Assembly: GCA_002699025.1 (NCBI GenBank) | Contig: PABA01000098.1 | Span: 37,607 to 101,606, forward strand | Source of the DNA: Sandaracinus sp. | Lineage (GTDB): Bacteria; Myxococcota_A; Polyangia; Polyangiales; Houyiibacteriaceae | Length of the DNA stretch: 64,000 nucleotides | Reading direction: 5' to 3' | Part shown: piece by piece, positions 36,914 to 49,671 of the stretch | Position numbering within the stretch: position 1 is the first letter of the stretch | Layout of the letters: each line of letters opens with the position of its first letter | The notes under the pieces: model-generated | Databases searched by the model: none | Told to the model about the DNA's origin: nothing | The model's input: only the letters and a program-made list of their open reading frames with translations | Program-made: the position numbers and the translations under genes

Positions 36914-38035
36914 TCACCCCGAGACCGGCTCGCTGCCCCCCTCCCCGCGCCGCACCACGACGAGGTCGTCCCGATGCACCACGACGCCGCTCCCGGCCCG
37001 CCCGAGCCGCGCCTCGATCTCGTGGCGCTTGGCCCCCGCGAGCCGCGCCACGTCCAGCACCCCGTAGCGGGCGAGCCCCCGGGCCATCTCACCCTCGGGC
37101 CCGACCACCCGGATCGCGTCACCGGGCTGGAAGTCGCCGCGCACCCCCACGATGCCCGCCGGCAGGAGGCTCGCATGCCGCGCCAGGGCCCGCGCCGCCC
37201 CGGCGTCCACCAGCACGTCCCCGCGCGGGCGGAGCGTGTAGGCGATCCAGTGCTTGCGGCTCGGCAGCTTGGCGCCCTGGGGAAGGAAGAGCGTCCCCAC
37301 GTCCTCCCCGGCGAGCAGCGCCGTGAGGCCCTCCGCCGCCCGCGCGTCGGCGATGGCCACGGGCACGCCGCGCAGCGTCGCCCGCCGCGCCGCCTCCACC
37401 TTCGAGGCCATCCCGCCGAGCCCCACGTCGTCCGTCGGCGCCCGGAGGAAAGGCTCGACCTCCGCCACGTCGCGCACCAGCGGCACGCGCACGCCGGCGT
37501 CGTCGAGCACGCCCTCCACGTCCGTCAGGAGCACCAGCAGGTCCGCCCCGGTCAAAGTCGCGACCATCGCCGCGAGCTGGTCGTTGTCGCCGAAGCGGAT
37601 CTCGTCGACCGCGACCGTGTCGTTCTCGTTGATCACCGGCACGGCGCCGAGGTCGAGCAGCGCGTCCAGGGCGTGGCGCGCGTTCAGGTAGCGGTCCCGA
37701 TCGGTCAGGTCGGCGTGGGTCAGCAGCACCTGGGCCACGGGCACGCCGTGCGGCTCGAAGGCCTCCTCCCAGGCGCGCACCAGCGCCGCCTGCCCCGCCG
37801 CCGCCGCCGCCTGGAGCCGCGGCATGTCCTTCGGCCGCGCGTCGAGCCCGAGCCGCTCCCGGCCGAGCGCGATCGCGCCCGAGGAGACCAGCACGACCGA
37901 GCGCCCGGCCGCGCGCATGCGGTCGAGCTGGCCGGCGAGCGCGGCGAAGCGCCCGGGCGAAGCGAGAGAGCGCGAGCCCACCTTCACGACGACGCGCCGC
38001 GCCTCGTGGAGCGCCGCCCGGATCCGATCGCTCAC
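36914..38035 (-). CDS. proB: Glutamate 5-kinase with PUA domain
   Basis: First step of proline synthesis and the usual point of feedback inhibition. The amino acid kinase domain (about 1-255) shows 'VVVKVGSRSLASPGRFAALAGQL', 'VLVSSGAIALGRERLGL', 'VPVINENDTVAVDEIRFGDNDQLAAMVA' and 'GLGGMASKVEAARRATLRG'. A C-terminal PUA domain (about 280-365, 'DVLVDAGAARALA...LLPAGIVGVRGDFQPGDAIRV') is present. The start is taken as the GTG at 38035, which overlaps the upstream stop as GTGA and gives 373 residues, the normal size. Confidence 0.97.
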   Translation of the reverse strand: MSDRIRAALHEARRVVVKVGSRSLASPGRFAALAGQLDRMRAAGRSVVLVSSGAIALGRERLGLDARPKDMPRLQAAAAAGQAALVRAWEEAFEPHGVPVAQVLLTHADLTDRDRYLNARHALDALLDLGAVPVINENDTVAVDEIRFGDNDQLAAMVATLTGADLLVLLTDVEGVLDDAGVRVPLVRDVAEVEPFLRAPTDDVGLGGMASKVEAARRATLRGVPVAIADARAAEGLTALLAGEDVGTLFLPQGAKLPSRKHWIAYTLRPRGDVLVDAGAARALARHASLLPAGIVGVRGDFQPGDAIRVVGPEGEMARGLARYGVLDVARLAGAKRHEIEARLGRAGSGVVVHRDDLVVVRRGEGGSEPVSG

Positions 38036-38691
38036 GGCCCCTCCTCCCCGGCGCCCACCCAGGCGTCCTCGAAGCCCTCCCAGAGCGCCTCGAGCACGTC
38101 CTCCGGGCCCTCCGCCAGGCCGTCGAGCACCGTGTCCACGAGCCGCTCGAGGGGCGGCCGGTCCTCGCCGTCGCCCGGCTTCCAGAGCGCCTGCGCCGCC
38201 TCCCGCGCCGTGCCGACGAGGCCCCCGGGGGCCGCCCGGAGCGCGTCGTAGGCGGCGCTCCGCCGGGCCGCGTCCAGAGCCGCCCGAAGCCGTCGGGCCT
38301 CGCGCCCGTCGAGGGGGGCGCCGCGCCGCCGCCAGCCCCGCTCGGCGGCCTCGCGGAGGTAACCGTCGAGCAGGTGCGCGTCCGCGAGGACGGCCGTCGC
38401 GTCCTCCGCCCGCGCCACGAGCCGCATGGGCGCGGCGAAGCGGCGGAGGAGCATGCCCGCCACCCGGCGCTTCGAGGAGGCCGAGGGGGGCGCCGCGAGG
38501 ATCCGCCGCGCGTCCGGCGTCAGCCGCACCCCCCGCCGGCTCGCCACGCGCCGCAGGGCCGCGCCCCGCGTCAGCGCCCGCAGGTAGCGATCGAGCCCCG
38601 GCACGGGCAAGGCCCCCGCCGCCGCCGTGGCCAGCGCGTGCACGCCCACCCGGGGCGCCCGCGCCGCCTCCTGCTCGTGGACCTCGCTCAT
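38032..38691 (-). CDS. Helical protein of unknown function upstream of proB
   Basis: 219 residues, rich in Ala, Arg and Leu, predicted almost wholly helical. A weakly hydrophobic stretch near residues 17-32 ('HALATAAAGALPVPGLD') resembles EcsC- or DUF697-type openings but no family match is secure. No signal peptide. Its stop overlaps proB's GTG, so it is translationally coupled to the proline operon, yet nothing in its sequence suggests amino acid metabolism. Confidence 0.65.
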   Translation of the reverse strand: MSEVHEQEAARAPRVGVHALATAAAGALPVPGLDRYLRALTRGAALRRVASRRGVRLTPDARRILAAPPSASSKRRVAGMLLRRFAAPMRLVARAEDATAVLADAHLLDGYLREAAERGWRRRGAPLDGREARRLRAALDAARRSAAYDALRAAPGGLVGTAREAAQALWKPGDGEDRPPLERLVDTVLDGLAEGPEDVLEALWEGFEDAWVGAGEEGP

Positions 38692-38810
38692 CGCTCCGAG
38701 GATGCGGGCGCGGCTCCGGCCTGCAAGGGGATTTCCCGTGACGCGGGCATGAGCCCCCCGCCCGGCCCGTTGGCTCCGCGGATTCTCGCCGCGCGCGGAC
38801 CCGGGACACT

Positions 38811-39815
38811 ATGCTCACGCCGATGTTCGTCGAAGACCTGCCCCCCTGGCTCATCCGAGGCGTCGCCTTCGTCTTCGGCGCGCTCTGGGGCAGCTTCTTC
38901 AACGTCGCCATCTACCGCTGGCCCCGCGAGATGAGCGTCGTCTCCCCACCGAGCCACTGCCCGAGCTGCGGCGCGCCGGTCGTCTGGTACCGGAACGTGC
39001 CCATCCTCGCCTACCTGCTCATGCGCGGGCGGGCCTCCTGCTGCGGCGCGAAGCTCACCTCCCGCTACGTCCTCGTCGAGCTCATCGCCGCCGTGCTCTG
39101 CCTCGCCGTGGCCGAGCGCTTCCTCGTCCAGGCCCCGGCCGGCACCGCCGTCGGCCCCGCCGCCGCCGCCACGCTCGCGTGCTTCTTCTTCCTCGGGGGC
39201 CTGGTCGTCGCGACCTTCACGGACCTCGAGTGGATGATGATCCCCGACGAGGTCACCCTCCCCGGCGCCGCCCTCGTCCTCGCCACCATCTCCATCCGCG
39301 ACGTCGATCCGACCACGGCCGCCCTCGGCGCCGGCCTCGGCTACCTCGTCGTGCAGGTCGTCTTCGTGTGGATCTACGAGCGCGTCTCCGGCCGCCGCGG
39401 CATGGGCGAAGGCGACGCCAAGCTCCTGCTCTTCATCGGCGCCTTCGTGGGCTGGAAGGGCGCCCTCTTCTCGATCGTGGGCGGCGCCATGCAGGGCGTG
39501 GTCGCCGCCGTCGTGCTGATGGCGACGCGCCGGCCCCTGGTGCCCATGGAGCACCCCGCCCTCCCGGCCGGCGTCCCGCTGAACCGCGGCCTCGAGCTCG
39601 GCGAGGCGCGCTGCGAGGACGTCGAGGGGGAGCCCGCCGCGACGGTCGAGCCTTCCGAGGACATCGAAGACGAGGCCGACGAGGACGAAGAAGAGGAGGC
39701 GAGCGGCCCGGCCAAGCTCCCCTTCGGGCCCTTCCTCGCGCTCGCGGCCCTCGAGTGGTTCTTCTTCGGCGAGGCGCTCCTCGACTGGTACCTCGGCTTC
39801 TTCCCCGAGTGGTGA
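38811..39815 (+). CDS. Type IV prepilin peptidase (PilD/GspO family)
   Basis: Membrane aspartyl protease that cleaves and N-methylates type IV pilins and pseudopilins. 334 residues with about eight hydrophobic segments. The N-terminal 'ALWGSFFNVAIYRWP' and the zinc-site Cys pairs ('CPSCGAP', 'CCGAKL') are present; the catalytic aspartates lie in 'FTDLEWMMIPDE' and 'GMGEGDAKLLLFIGAFVGW'. Between the last helices is an unusual acidic insert near residues 265-305 ('EDIEDEADEDEEEEASG'). ATG at 38811 or 38823. Pilus genes themselves are not in the window. Confidence 0.93.
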   Translation: MLTPMFVEDLPPWLIRGVAFVFGALWGSFFNVAIYRWPREMSVVSPPSHCPSCGAPVVWYRNVPILAYLLMRGRASCCGAKLTSRYVLVELIAAVLCLAVAERFLVQAPAGTAVGPAAAATLACFFFLGGLVVATFTDLEWMMIPDEVTLPGAALVLATISIRDVDPTTAALGAGLGYLVVQVVFVWIYERVSGRRGMGEGDAKLLLFIGAFVGWKGALFSIVGGAMQGVVAAVVLMATRRPLVPMEHPALPAGVPLNRGLELGEARCEDVEGEPAATVEPSEDIEDEADEDEEEEASGPAKLPFGPFLALAALEWFFFGEALLDWYLGFFPEW

Positions 39816-39940
39816 GCCGGGGCGGCGGCTCCGCGCGTCTTCCCCCGGCCCGCGCGCTCGCGCTCGAACGGGGAGCACACGAGCTCCCCCCCATCTCCGG
39901 ACGGCGACTCCTGCCCCGAGCGCGGATATCCTCCCGCCCC

Positions 39941-42055
39941 ATGACCCCGCCCCGGCTGGCCGCGCTCACGACCCTCGCGCTCTGGGCCTGCGGCTCGAGC
40001 GCCCCCGCGACACCATCGACGCCGCCGCCCGCCGAGAGCGCGCCCCCCCGCGCGTCCGCCGAGGTTCCGCCCGCGACGACGCCCGAGACGCCCGAGGCCG
40101 AGGCCGAAGAACGAGTCGAGGGGTCCGCGCCCGCGAGCCGCCCCGAGCCCGCCTGCGAAGGCGGCGCCCCCCTCGACGCCCTCGCCCTCGGCGACCACCT
40201 CACCTGCTGGCTCCGGGGCGGCCGCGCGACCTGCGCCGGGCTCGTCTCGGACGACGCCCGCCGCTGGACCTCCTCGGCGACCGACCTCGCCCACCTCGTG
40301 GCCTTCGGCCGGAACTGGTGCGTCGCCGGCGAGGGCGCGAGTGAGCTCCGCTGCTTCGGGGAGGAGATGGGCGAGCTCACGATGTGGGAGGAGGAGCGCA
40401 TCGAGCGCGCCTGCGGCGAGGACTTCGACTGCGTCGACCAGCGCATGGAGGCGCGCATGGACGCGCTCTCCGCCGACGGCCGGGCCTTCCCCGCGGGCGG
40501 GGCCATCGTCGACGTCGCCGCCACCGACGGAGCGCTCTGCACACTCGCCCGGGGCGGGCGCGTGCGCTGCTGGGAGGTCTACGCCGACTCGCCGCGCCCC
40601 TTCCGCGATCTGCGCGTCCGCGGCGCCAACCAGCTGCACTTCGGCCCCGGCTCGGTCTGCGCGCTCGCCCGCGGCCAGGCGCATTGCTGGGACGAGACCT
40701 TCGAGGGGACCGCCCGGCCCACGCCCGTCCCCGGCGTCGAAGGGGCCACGCGCCTCGCGCTCGTCGAGGACTTCGGCTGCGCCTTCGACGAGCAGGGCGC
40801 CGCGCGCTGCTGGGGCCTGCTGCCCAGCGAGAGCGAGCGCGAGGAGGAGCCCGAGGTCGATCCCGAGGTCGCCCGGCCCTTCCCCGCGCTGAACGGCGCC
40901 CGCGCGCTCGTTCCCCTGGGCGGCGCCGAGCTCGGGGCCTGCTGGGCCAATGGCGCGGGCACCGTCCGCTGCTGGGGGGAGAGCCGCGCCGGCCGGCTCG
41001 GCGTCCCGCACGGCGAGGTGCCCTTCGACGCCGCCGCGCCGCTTCTCGAGGGCGCCGTGCACCTCGCCTCCGGCCCCGAGCACGGCTGCGCCGCCGACGC
41101 CGAGGGCGCGCTCCACTGCTGGGGCCGCGCCGACCTGGGCGCCCTCGGCGAGGCCCGCCGCCGCCGAGACTTCGCGCCGGTCAGGGTGCCGGGGCTTCGC
41201 GCGACCGCCCTCGCGCTCGACGCCCATCGGAGCTGCGCCCGCGACGCCGACGGCGACTGGTCCTGCTGGGGCCGCCTCGGCTTCCGGGACGCGCGTGGGG
41301 CGCCGTGGGGCCGCGTCCCGCGCGGCCCCGACCGCCCCACCCTCCTCGGGAGCACCGACTGCGTCGAGCGCGAGGGCGCGGTCCACTGCGAGAGCGCCAG
41401 CGGCGACGCACGCCATCCGGGGCGCGCCGTGGGCCCCTGCCTCGTCGAGGGAGAGGAGGTCCGCTGCCGAGCCGACCTGCGCTCGCCCTTCCTCACCCCG
41501 CCGAACGCCCCGCCCCCCGAGCGCGTGGCCGCCGTGAGCCGGACGCTCGCCGTCGCGGGCGGCGGCTCCCTCGTCGTCTACGAGGTCCGCTCGAGCGGGC
41601 TCCGGGAGCGCATCCGGATCGCCGAGCCCACGCCGCGCGCCCTCTCCGTCAGCTCGCTCCAGGTCTGCGTCTCCGACGCCGAGACCACCCGCTGCGGGCG
41701 CACCTACGGCCGGGGCGAGCTCGAGCCCATCGCCGCTCCGGCCGCCGTTCAGCTCGTCTCCGGCCTGAGCCACCACTGCGGCCGCAGCGCCGACGGGCGC
41801 GTTCACTGCTGGGGCCGCTCGGACGAGGGCCAGCTCGGCGTCGCCGAAGCCGCCCGGGGCGCCGTCGCCGAGGTCCCGCTCCCGGGCCCGGCCGTCGAGC
41901 TCGCCGCGGGCTCCGGGCACACCTGCGCCCGCCTTCGGGACGGCAGCGTCCACTGCTGGGGCCAGGACCACTTCGGCCAGCTCGGCGCCCGGCCCGCCTG
42001 GTGGGTCGACGGCCCGGTCTGCGTGCCGACCGACGAGGGCGACGGCAGCGAGTAG
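39941..42055 (+). CDS. RCC1-repeat lipoprotein
   Basis: 704 residues. Lipobox near residue 17 ('ALWACG') and a Pro/Ala/Glu-rich linker to about residue 70. The remainder holds many RCC1-type blades of the form 'G..HTCAR..DGSVHCWGQD..GQLG', for example near the C-terminus and at 'HGCAADAEGALHCWGRADLGALG'. Blades carry paired cysteines, which is typical of the extracellular RCC1 proteins in Myxococcota. Probably a surface beta-propeller for binding, target unknown. It follows the prepilin peptidase by 125 bp. Confidence 0.9.
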   Translation: MTPPRLAALTTLALWACGSSAPATPSTPPPAESAPPRASAEVPPATTPETPEAEAEERVEGSAPASRPEPACEGGAPLDALALGDHLTCWLRGGRATCAGLVSDDARRWTSSATDLAHLVAFGRNWCVAGEGASELRCFGEEMGELTMWEEERIERACGEDFDCVDQRMEARMDALSADGRAFPAGGAIVDVAATDGALCTLARGGRVRCWEVYADSPRPFRDLRVRGANQLHFGPGSVCALARGQAHCWDETFEGTARPTPVPGVEGATRLALVEDFGCAFDEQGAARCWGLLPSESEREEEPEVDPEVARPFPALNGARALVPLGGAELGACWANGAGTVRCWGESRAGRLGVPHGEVPFDAAAPLLEGAVHLASGPEHGCAADAEGALHCWGRADLGALGEARRRRDFAPVRVPGLRATALALDAHRSCARDADGDWSCWGRLGFRDARGAPWGRVPRGPDRPTLLGSTDCVEREGAVHCESASGDARHPGRAVGPCLVEGEEVRCRADLRSPFLTPPNAPPPERVAAVSRTLAVAGGGSLVVYEVRSSGLRERIRIAEPTPRALSVSSLQVCVSDAETTRCGRTYGRGELEPIAAPAAVQLVSGLSHHCGRSADGRVHCWGRSDEGQLGVAEAARGAVAEVPLPGPAVELAAGSGHTCARLRDGSVHCWGQDHFGQLGARPAWWVDGPVCVPTDEGDGSE

Positions 42056-42307
42056 GGGCCGCGTGCGGGACGAGGCTCGCCGCATCCGTGGATCGCGAGG
42101 GCGCGGAGGGCCGCTCTCGTTGCCCGAGCCCGCGAGGAGCGCGTGTCGTCGGGAAGGGCTCGCGAGCCTCCCGTGCGGCGGCTCGAGCGGCTCGTGTCCC
42201 CGCGGGCGGGGGCGCGCGCCCGGGCATGGACCACCGTCCGTCGAGCGGCTCGTGGCAGAGTCTCCTGCCGCCGGCGCCGGTCGTGGAGCTGGCCAGGTGG
42301 AGCGCGC

Positions 42308-43003
42308 TCAGGCCTCGGCGTGGCGCTCGAGGCGGATCGGCCGGAACCAGCGCAGGAGCAGCAGCAGGTTCAGCAGCACGACGAGCAGGCAGAGCCCCGC
42401 GAGCCCGAGCGCCCAGCCGTGGCTCCCGGGCGGCCGGTCCGCGAGCAACACGTAGGTCTCGCTGGTCACCGGGAAGTCGACGCCCTCGAGGAAGCGCCGC
42501 ACCGCGCCGAAGCGCCCGCCGAGCTCCCCCACAGTCACCAGCCGCCCGCTGAACTCGCGCCGGGCCAGCGTGCGATCGTCCGCCGCCCCCTCCGCGTCCA
42601 CCTGCACCAGCACCCGCCGCTGCCCCGCCAGCGGGAAGACCGTGTGGCTCCCCCCGAGCAGCCGCGAGTAGTGCACCGTCCGCGACGCCATCGGCGAGCC
42701 GCTGATCCGCACGTAGCGGTTCGACTCGAGCGCCGCCGGATCGAGCTCCGTCGCCTCGCCGAGGTCCGCCGGCGCGTCGGCCGCGAAGTAGTAGGCGAGG
42801 TCCGCCCGCAGCGACGCCAGGAGCGCCAGCGCCCCCGCCACCGCCAGCGCCATCACCGACATGGTCGCCAGGCGCCGCCCCCGGGCGGGCGCCGGGAGGG
42901 CCATCAGTTCGGGATCCACCCCATCGACCAGCCGGGGAGAGCCCAGGGCCTCGGGGTGCAGCGCCGCGTCTCGTTCAGCTCGGGCCACGGAGGTACTAGA
43001 CAC
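42308..43003 (-). CDS. Two-helix membrane protein, unknown function
   Basis: 231 residues. One helix near 46-66 ('TMSVMALAVAGALALLASL'), a periplasmic region of about 120 residues, and a second helix near 197-220 ('WALGLAGLCLLVVLLNLLLLLRWF'). The layout recalls SURF1-like or GtrA-independent anchored proteins, with a soluble region between two helices containing 'NRYVRISGSP' and 'VFPLAGQRRVLVQVDAEG', but conserved SURF1 residues were not identified. It is convergent with the RCC1 gene; the 250-bp gap between them holds nothing recognisable. Confidence 0.7.
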   Translation of the reverse strand: MSSTSVARAERDAALHPEALGSPRLVDGVDPELMALPAPARGRRLATMSVMALAVAGALALLASLRADLAYYFAADAPADLGEATELDPAALESNRYVRISGSPMASRTVHYSRLLGGSHTVFPLAGQRRVLVQVDAEGAADDRTLARREFSGRLVTVGELGGRFGAVRRFLEGVDFPVTSETYVLLADRPPGSHGWALGLAGLCLLVVLLNLLLLLRWFRPIRLERHAEA

Positions 43004-43059
43004 CCACTATCGAAAAAGGTTCGCCGCGAGCAAGCGCGCCGCGACGATTCCGGTCCCCA

Positions 43060-43123
43060 AACGAAAACGGCCCGGCCATGAAGCCGAGCCATTTCGCGAA
43101 CTTGCGCCCCGAATCGGGGCAAC
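43060..43123 (-). terminator. Possible terminator after the 122-aa gene
   Basis: GCCCCGAATCGGGGC (43107-43121), a 6-bp stem, lies a few bases beyond the stop codon of the 43127-43495 gene. A further C/G-rich imperfect repeat (CGGCCCGGCCATGAAGCCGAGCC) precedes it. There is no clear T-run. Confidence 0.4.
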
Positions 43124-43126
43124 CCC

Positions 43127-43495
43127 TCAGCTGGCCGCGCGGGCCTTCGCCGAGCGGTAGTAGTCCCAGAGGCGGGGGGTCGGCCAGCTCTCGAAGCGCG
43201 CGCCGTAGCCCTCATCCTTGCGGGCCTCCGTCTCGACGATGGCGGCGATGAGCTTCTCGCGGCTCCCGAACTCGGCCTTCACGGCCTCGAGCACGTCGAG
43301 GAGGTGGAGGAGCTTCTTGTTCGAGACCGCGTCGAGGCCCTTGTCCTCGTGCGTGCGGTCGATCCAGAGGCCGTCGTCGGCCAGCTTCTGCACGGCGGCG
43401 ACGAGCTTCTCCTTGGCGGCCTTGCGGGCCAGGGTGGGATCCTTCTCGTCGATCCCGAAGCGCTTCTTGGCGATGGCGAGGGGGGACGGCTTCAT
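43127..43495 (-). CDS. Small basic protein, unknown function
   Basis: 122 residues, Lys/Glu-rich and helical, without signal or membrane segment ('AKKRFGIDEKDPTLARKAAKEKLVAAVQKLADDGLWIDR'). The C-terminal 'YGARFESWPTPRLWDYYRSAKAR' is aromatic-rich. AGAGAAGAG precedes the ATG at 43495. Divergent from dnaE with a 200-bp intergenic gap. The very long minus-strand open frame opposite dnaE is a shadow that happens to run into this gene. Confidence 0.75.
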   Translation of the reverse strand: MKPSPLAIAKKRFGIDEKDPTLARKAAKEKLVAAVQKLADDGLWIDRTHEDKGLDAVSNKKLLHLLDVLEAVKAEFGSREKLIAAIVETEARKDEGYGARFESWPTPRLWDYYRSAKARAAS

Positions 43496-43696
43496 GGCTC
43501 TTCTCTCTGAGCGCGGGCGCGGAGCCCGGCGTGATGGGCGGGACGGCGGCTGCCGTGGGTGAGCCCCGGCGCAGCGCCGGTGAGGGCGTCCAGGCCGAGG
43601 ACGGGCGGGAGTAGCAGCAAGCCCGGAGCCACGCAAGCGGCCGAGAGGCCCATCCGCCCCCTGCCGGGAGTCACTCCGATCGGGTAGGGTCGCGGG

Positions 43697-47293
<3,597 letters not shown>

Positions 47294-47355
47294 CGGCCGG
47301 GCGTCGGGCCCGCGCGGAGTCGAGTCGTCGGCTCACGCTCCCAGGGACGGGCCTC

Positions 47356-47425
47356 GCTCGTTGACGCCGCTCGTTGACGCCGTTCGTTGACGCCGCTCGT
47401 TGACGCCGCTCGTTCACGCTGCTCC
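47356..47425. repeat. Five 13-bp tandem repeats downstream of dnaE
   Basis: Units of CGTTGACGCCGCT recur every 13 bp, with TTGAC at 47361, 47374, 47387 and 47400 and a diverged fifth copy (TTCAC) at 47413. The unit is short and not a multiple of three. The gap 47294-47566 contains nothing else recognisable. Confidence 0.8.
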
Positions 47426-47566
47426 GGTTCCTCCGCGAAGGATCGCTCGCGTTCGTGGTGAGGCGGCGGCGGCGGGCGAGGCGCCGCGACGAAGGGCGGC
47501 AAGAGCGTTTGCGCGACGATGGTGGAGAGCGGGGCCCCTGAAGCTCGCGTTTCGGGCCGCCGCGCG

Positions 47567-48085
47567 TCAGTCGTCGTAGCAGCGCTGCAGCTCGGTCGCG
47601 CCGGCGAGCACGATGACGCTCGTGCCCGCGGCCATGAGCCCCGCGCTCAGGCCGTGCAGGATGCCGCGGCCGGCTCGTCGGTCACGGCGGTCCCGGCGCT
47701 CACGGCGGCCCCCGCCGAAGGAGAGGCGCAGGGTGGCGCCGGCGGTCATGAGCGCGCCGAGCCCCATCACCGAACCCGAGACCAGGCGCGAGCGCCACCC
47801 GGCCTGGCAGCCGTTCCGCTCGACCGCGACGAGGGAGCCCAGGGCGCCGACCAGCAGCGCGGTGCTCATGGTCAGCCACCAGCGCATGCCCGGGGTCAGC
47901 TCCGTCCGGAGCCGGGCCGGGGGCTGCAGGGAGCGAGCGCGGGGCTGCATCCCGAGCAGCTGCAACGCCGGGGCGTCGGAGCGGAGAGGGGGTTGGGCGG
48001 CGACCGGCCAGGCGAACGTGAGGCTCAGGCAGAGTGCGAGAGAGAGGACGAGAGATGGGGCGAGACGGCGGGCCTTCGTCATCAT
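47567..48085 (-). CDS. Small membrane protein, paralogue A
   Basis: 172 residues from the ATG at 48085. Signal peptide ('SLVLSLALCLSLTFAWPVAAQ'), then hydrophobic helices near residues 72-90, 104-125 and 142-165 with a basic loop of Arg-Asp repeats. The pattern 'LRLSFGGG..RRxRR..HGLSAGLMAAGTSVIVL...C' matches the gene at 49672-50382 ('LQLSFGGL..RRARRVLFHGLTSLLVAG...C'), so the two are paralogues flanking the VWA gene. Function unknown. Confidence 0.7.
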   Translation of the reverse strand: MMTKARRLAPSLVLSLALCLSLTFAWPVAAQPPLRSDAPALQLLGMQPRARSLQPPARLRTELTPGMRWWLTMSTALLVGALGSLVAVERNGCQAGWRSRLVSGSVMGLGALMTAGATLRLSFGGGRRERRDRRDRRAGRGILHGLSAGLMAAGTSVIVLAGATELQRCYDD

Positions 48086-48270
48086 GGTCACCAACGACCA
48101 ATGTGGCACGACGTCCAGCCGGATGCACGGGCCGAAGCGCGTCCCTTCCCCGCCTCATCGCGGAGCGAATCGACTTCGCGCTCGCGTGAGACGGCGCACC
48201 CGGGCAAGGAGCTGAAAGGCGTCACTCGGTGCCAAGCCTGCACGCTGCGTCCGCGTGTGAGGTGTGTGTG

Positions 48271-49503
48271 ATGACGACCCGGCTGGCTCTTCCCCTTTCC
48301 CTTCTCCTCCTCTCGGCTCTCGCCTGCGGCGGTGACGACCGACGACCCGGTGGCCCGACGCGGCCGGGCGCCGACGGCGACGCGTCGACGAGCTCCGGCT
48401 CCGACGCCGGCCTGCCGATGCGCCCCCCGCCGCCCGAGGACGACCCCTTCGACCCGGACTCCTCCTGCGGCGCGACCGCCATCCCGACCGAGCGCGTCCC
48501 CGGCTCGCTCCTGCTCGTCTTCGACCGGAGCACGAGCATGGACGAGGACCCCGACGGCGACCGCCCCGGGGACCGCGACTACGACGGCACCTCCAAGTGG
48601 GACATCGCCGAGGAGGCCATCGACACGGTCCTCTCGAGCGTCGGCGACGACCTCGGGACGGGCCTGCTCCTCTTCCCGACCGGCGACGGTGGCGACATCT
48701 GCGACGTGACGCTCGGCGCGAGCGTGCCCCACGTGGAGATCGCGCCGCTCTCCATCAGCCGGCCGGCCATTCGCACGGCCCTCGGCGGCGGCCCGAACGG
48801 CGGCAACACGCCCATCCACGCGGCTCTGAACGCCGGCTGGGACTACCTGGACACGCTGATCACCCCCGGCCAGCGCGGCCTGATCCTGGTGACGGACGGC
48901 GCCGAGAACTGCGACGACGCGTCCCGGGACGCGGTGCTCGCGCGCGCCGAGACAGAGCGGCGGGCCTTCGGCTACCAGACCTTCGCCATCGGCCTCGACA
49001 ACAGCTCCAACTTCCTCAGCACCCTGGCGGTGAACGGCGGGACGCCGCGCAACGACACCTGCATGGCGAGCTGCGTCATCGAGCCGACGAGCTGCGGGAG
49101 CAGCGCCGACTGCCCCGGTGGCGCCTCGTGCATCTTCGGGTTCTGCGCCGACACCGGGACGCCCGACTGCTGCCACTACGACGTGAGCGCCGGGGATTTC
49201 CGCGCCGACTTCGAGAGCGTCCTCGGCGAGATCGCCGAGCGCTTCCTGGACAGCTGCGTCTTCGACCTGCCGCGGGGCGAGGACCCCTCCTCCTTCGACC
49301 CGTCGCAGGTGAACGTCGGGGTGACCTTCGAGGGTGAGGACCGCACGGTGCTCCGCCGAGGCAGCGACCCGGGCGTCGACTCCTGGGACTACACCTCGGA
49401 CGAGCACGACTCGATCGTCATCCAGGGCCCCATCTGCGACGAGCTCCTCATGGGCGACGCGACCGTCGAGATCGTCCTCGGCTGTCCGACGATCTTGATC
49501 TGA
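48271..49503 (+). CDS. VWA-domain lipoprotein
   Basis: 410 residues. Lipobox 'LLSALACGG' near residue 19, a Gly/Pro/Asp-rich linker, and a von Willebrand A domain with MIDAS start 'LLLVFDRSTSMDEDPDG' near residue 88 and 'LILVTDGAENCDD' later. An extra Cys-rich segment ('CMASCVIEPTSCGSSADCPGGASCIFGFC') follows in the last third. Such lipoproteins are common in Myxococcota. It is bracketed by paralogous small membrane genes pointing the other way. Confidence 0.88.
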   Translation: MTTRLALPLSLLLLSALACGGDDRRPGGPTRPGADGDASTSSGSDAGLPMRPPPPEDDPFDPDSSCGATAIPTERVPGSLLLVFDRSTSMDEDPDGDRPGDRDYDGTSKWDIAEEAIDTVLSSVGDDLGTGLLLFPTGDGGDICDVTLGASVPHVEIAPLSISRPAIRTALGGGPNGGNTPIHAALNAGWDYLDTLITPGQRGLILVTDGAENCDDASRDAVLARAETERRAFGYQTFAIGLDNSSNFLSTLAVNGGTPRNDTCMASCVIEPTSCGSSADCPGGASCIFGFCADTGTPDCCHYDVSAGDFRADFESVLGEIAERFLDSCVFDLPRGEDPSSFDPSQVNVGVTFEGEDRTVLRRGSDPGVDSWDYTSDEHDSIVIQGPICDELLMGDATVEIVLGCPTILI

Positions 49504-49671
49504 ACGTGCGAGCGCCGGGTCGCCGACGGCGACGCTCGGCGGCCCGGCCGAAACCCGGGTCGCGCGTCAGCGGCGGGACACTCGTCCTGCGCATCGCCAG
49601 TCGCAGGTGGACCGATCGCCGGAGGAGGGACCGTGGGCAGGGCGCTCCGCTCGGCTCCCCGACGGTCATCC

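Noticed and set aside
39374..42085. A 903-codon minus-strand open frame opposite the RCC1 lipoprotein
   Set aside because: Shadow frame: low-complexity Ala/Gly/Glu/Arg composition, while the plus-strand frame has a lipobox and RCC1 blades.
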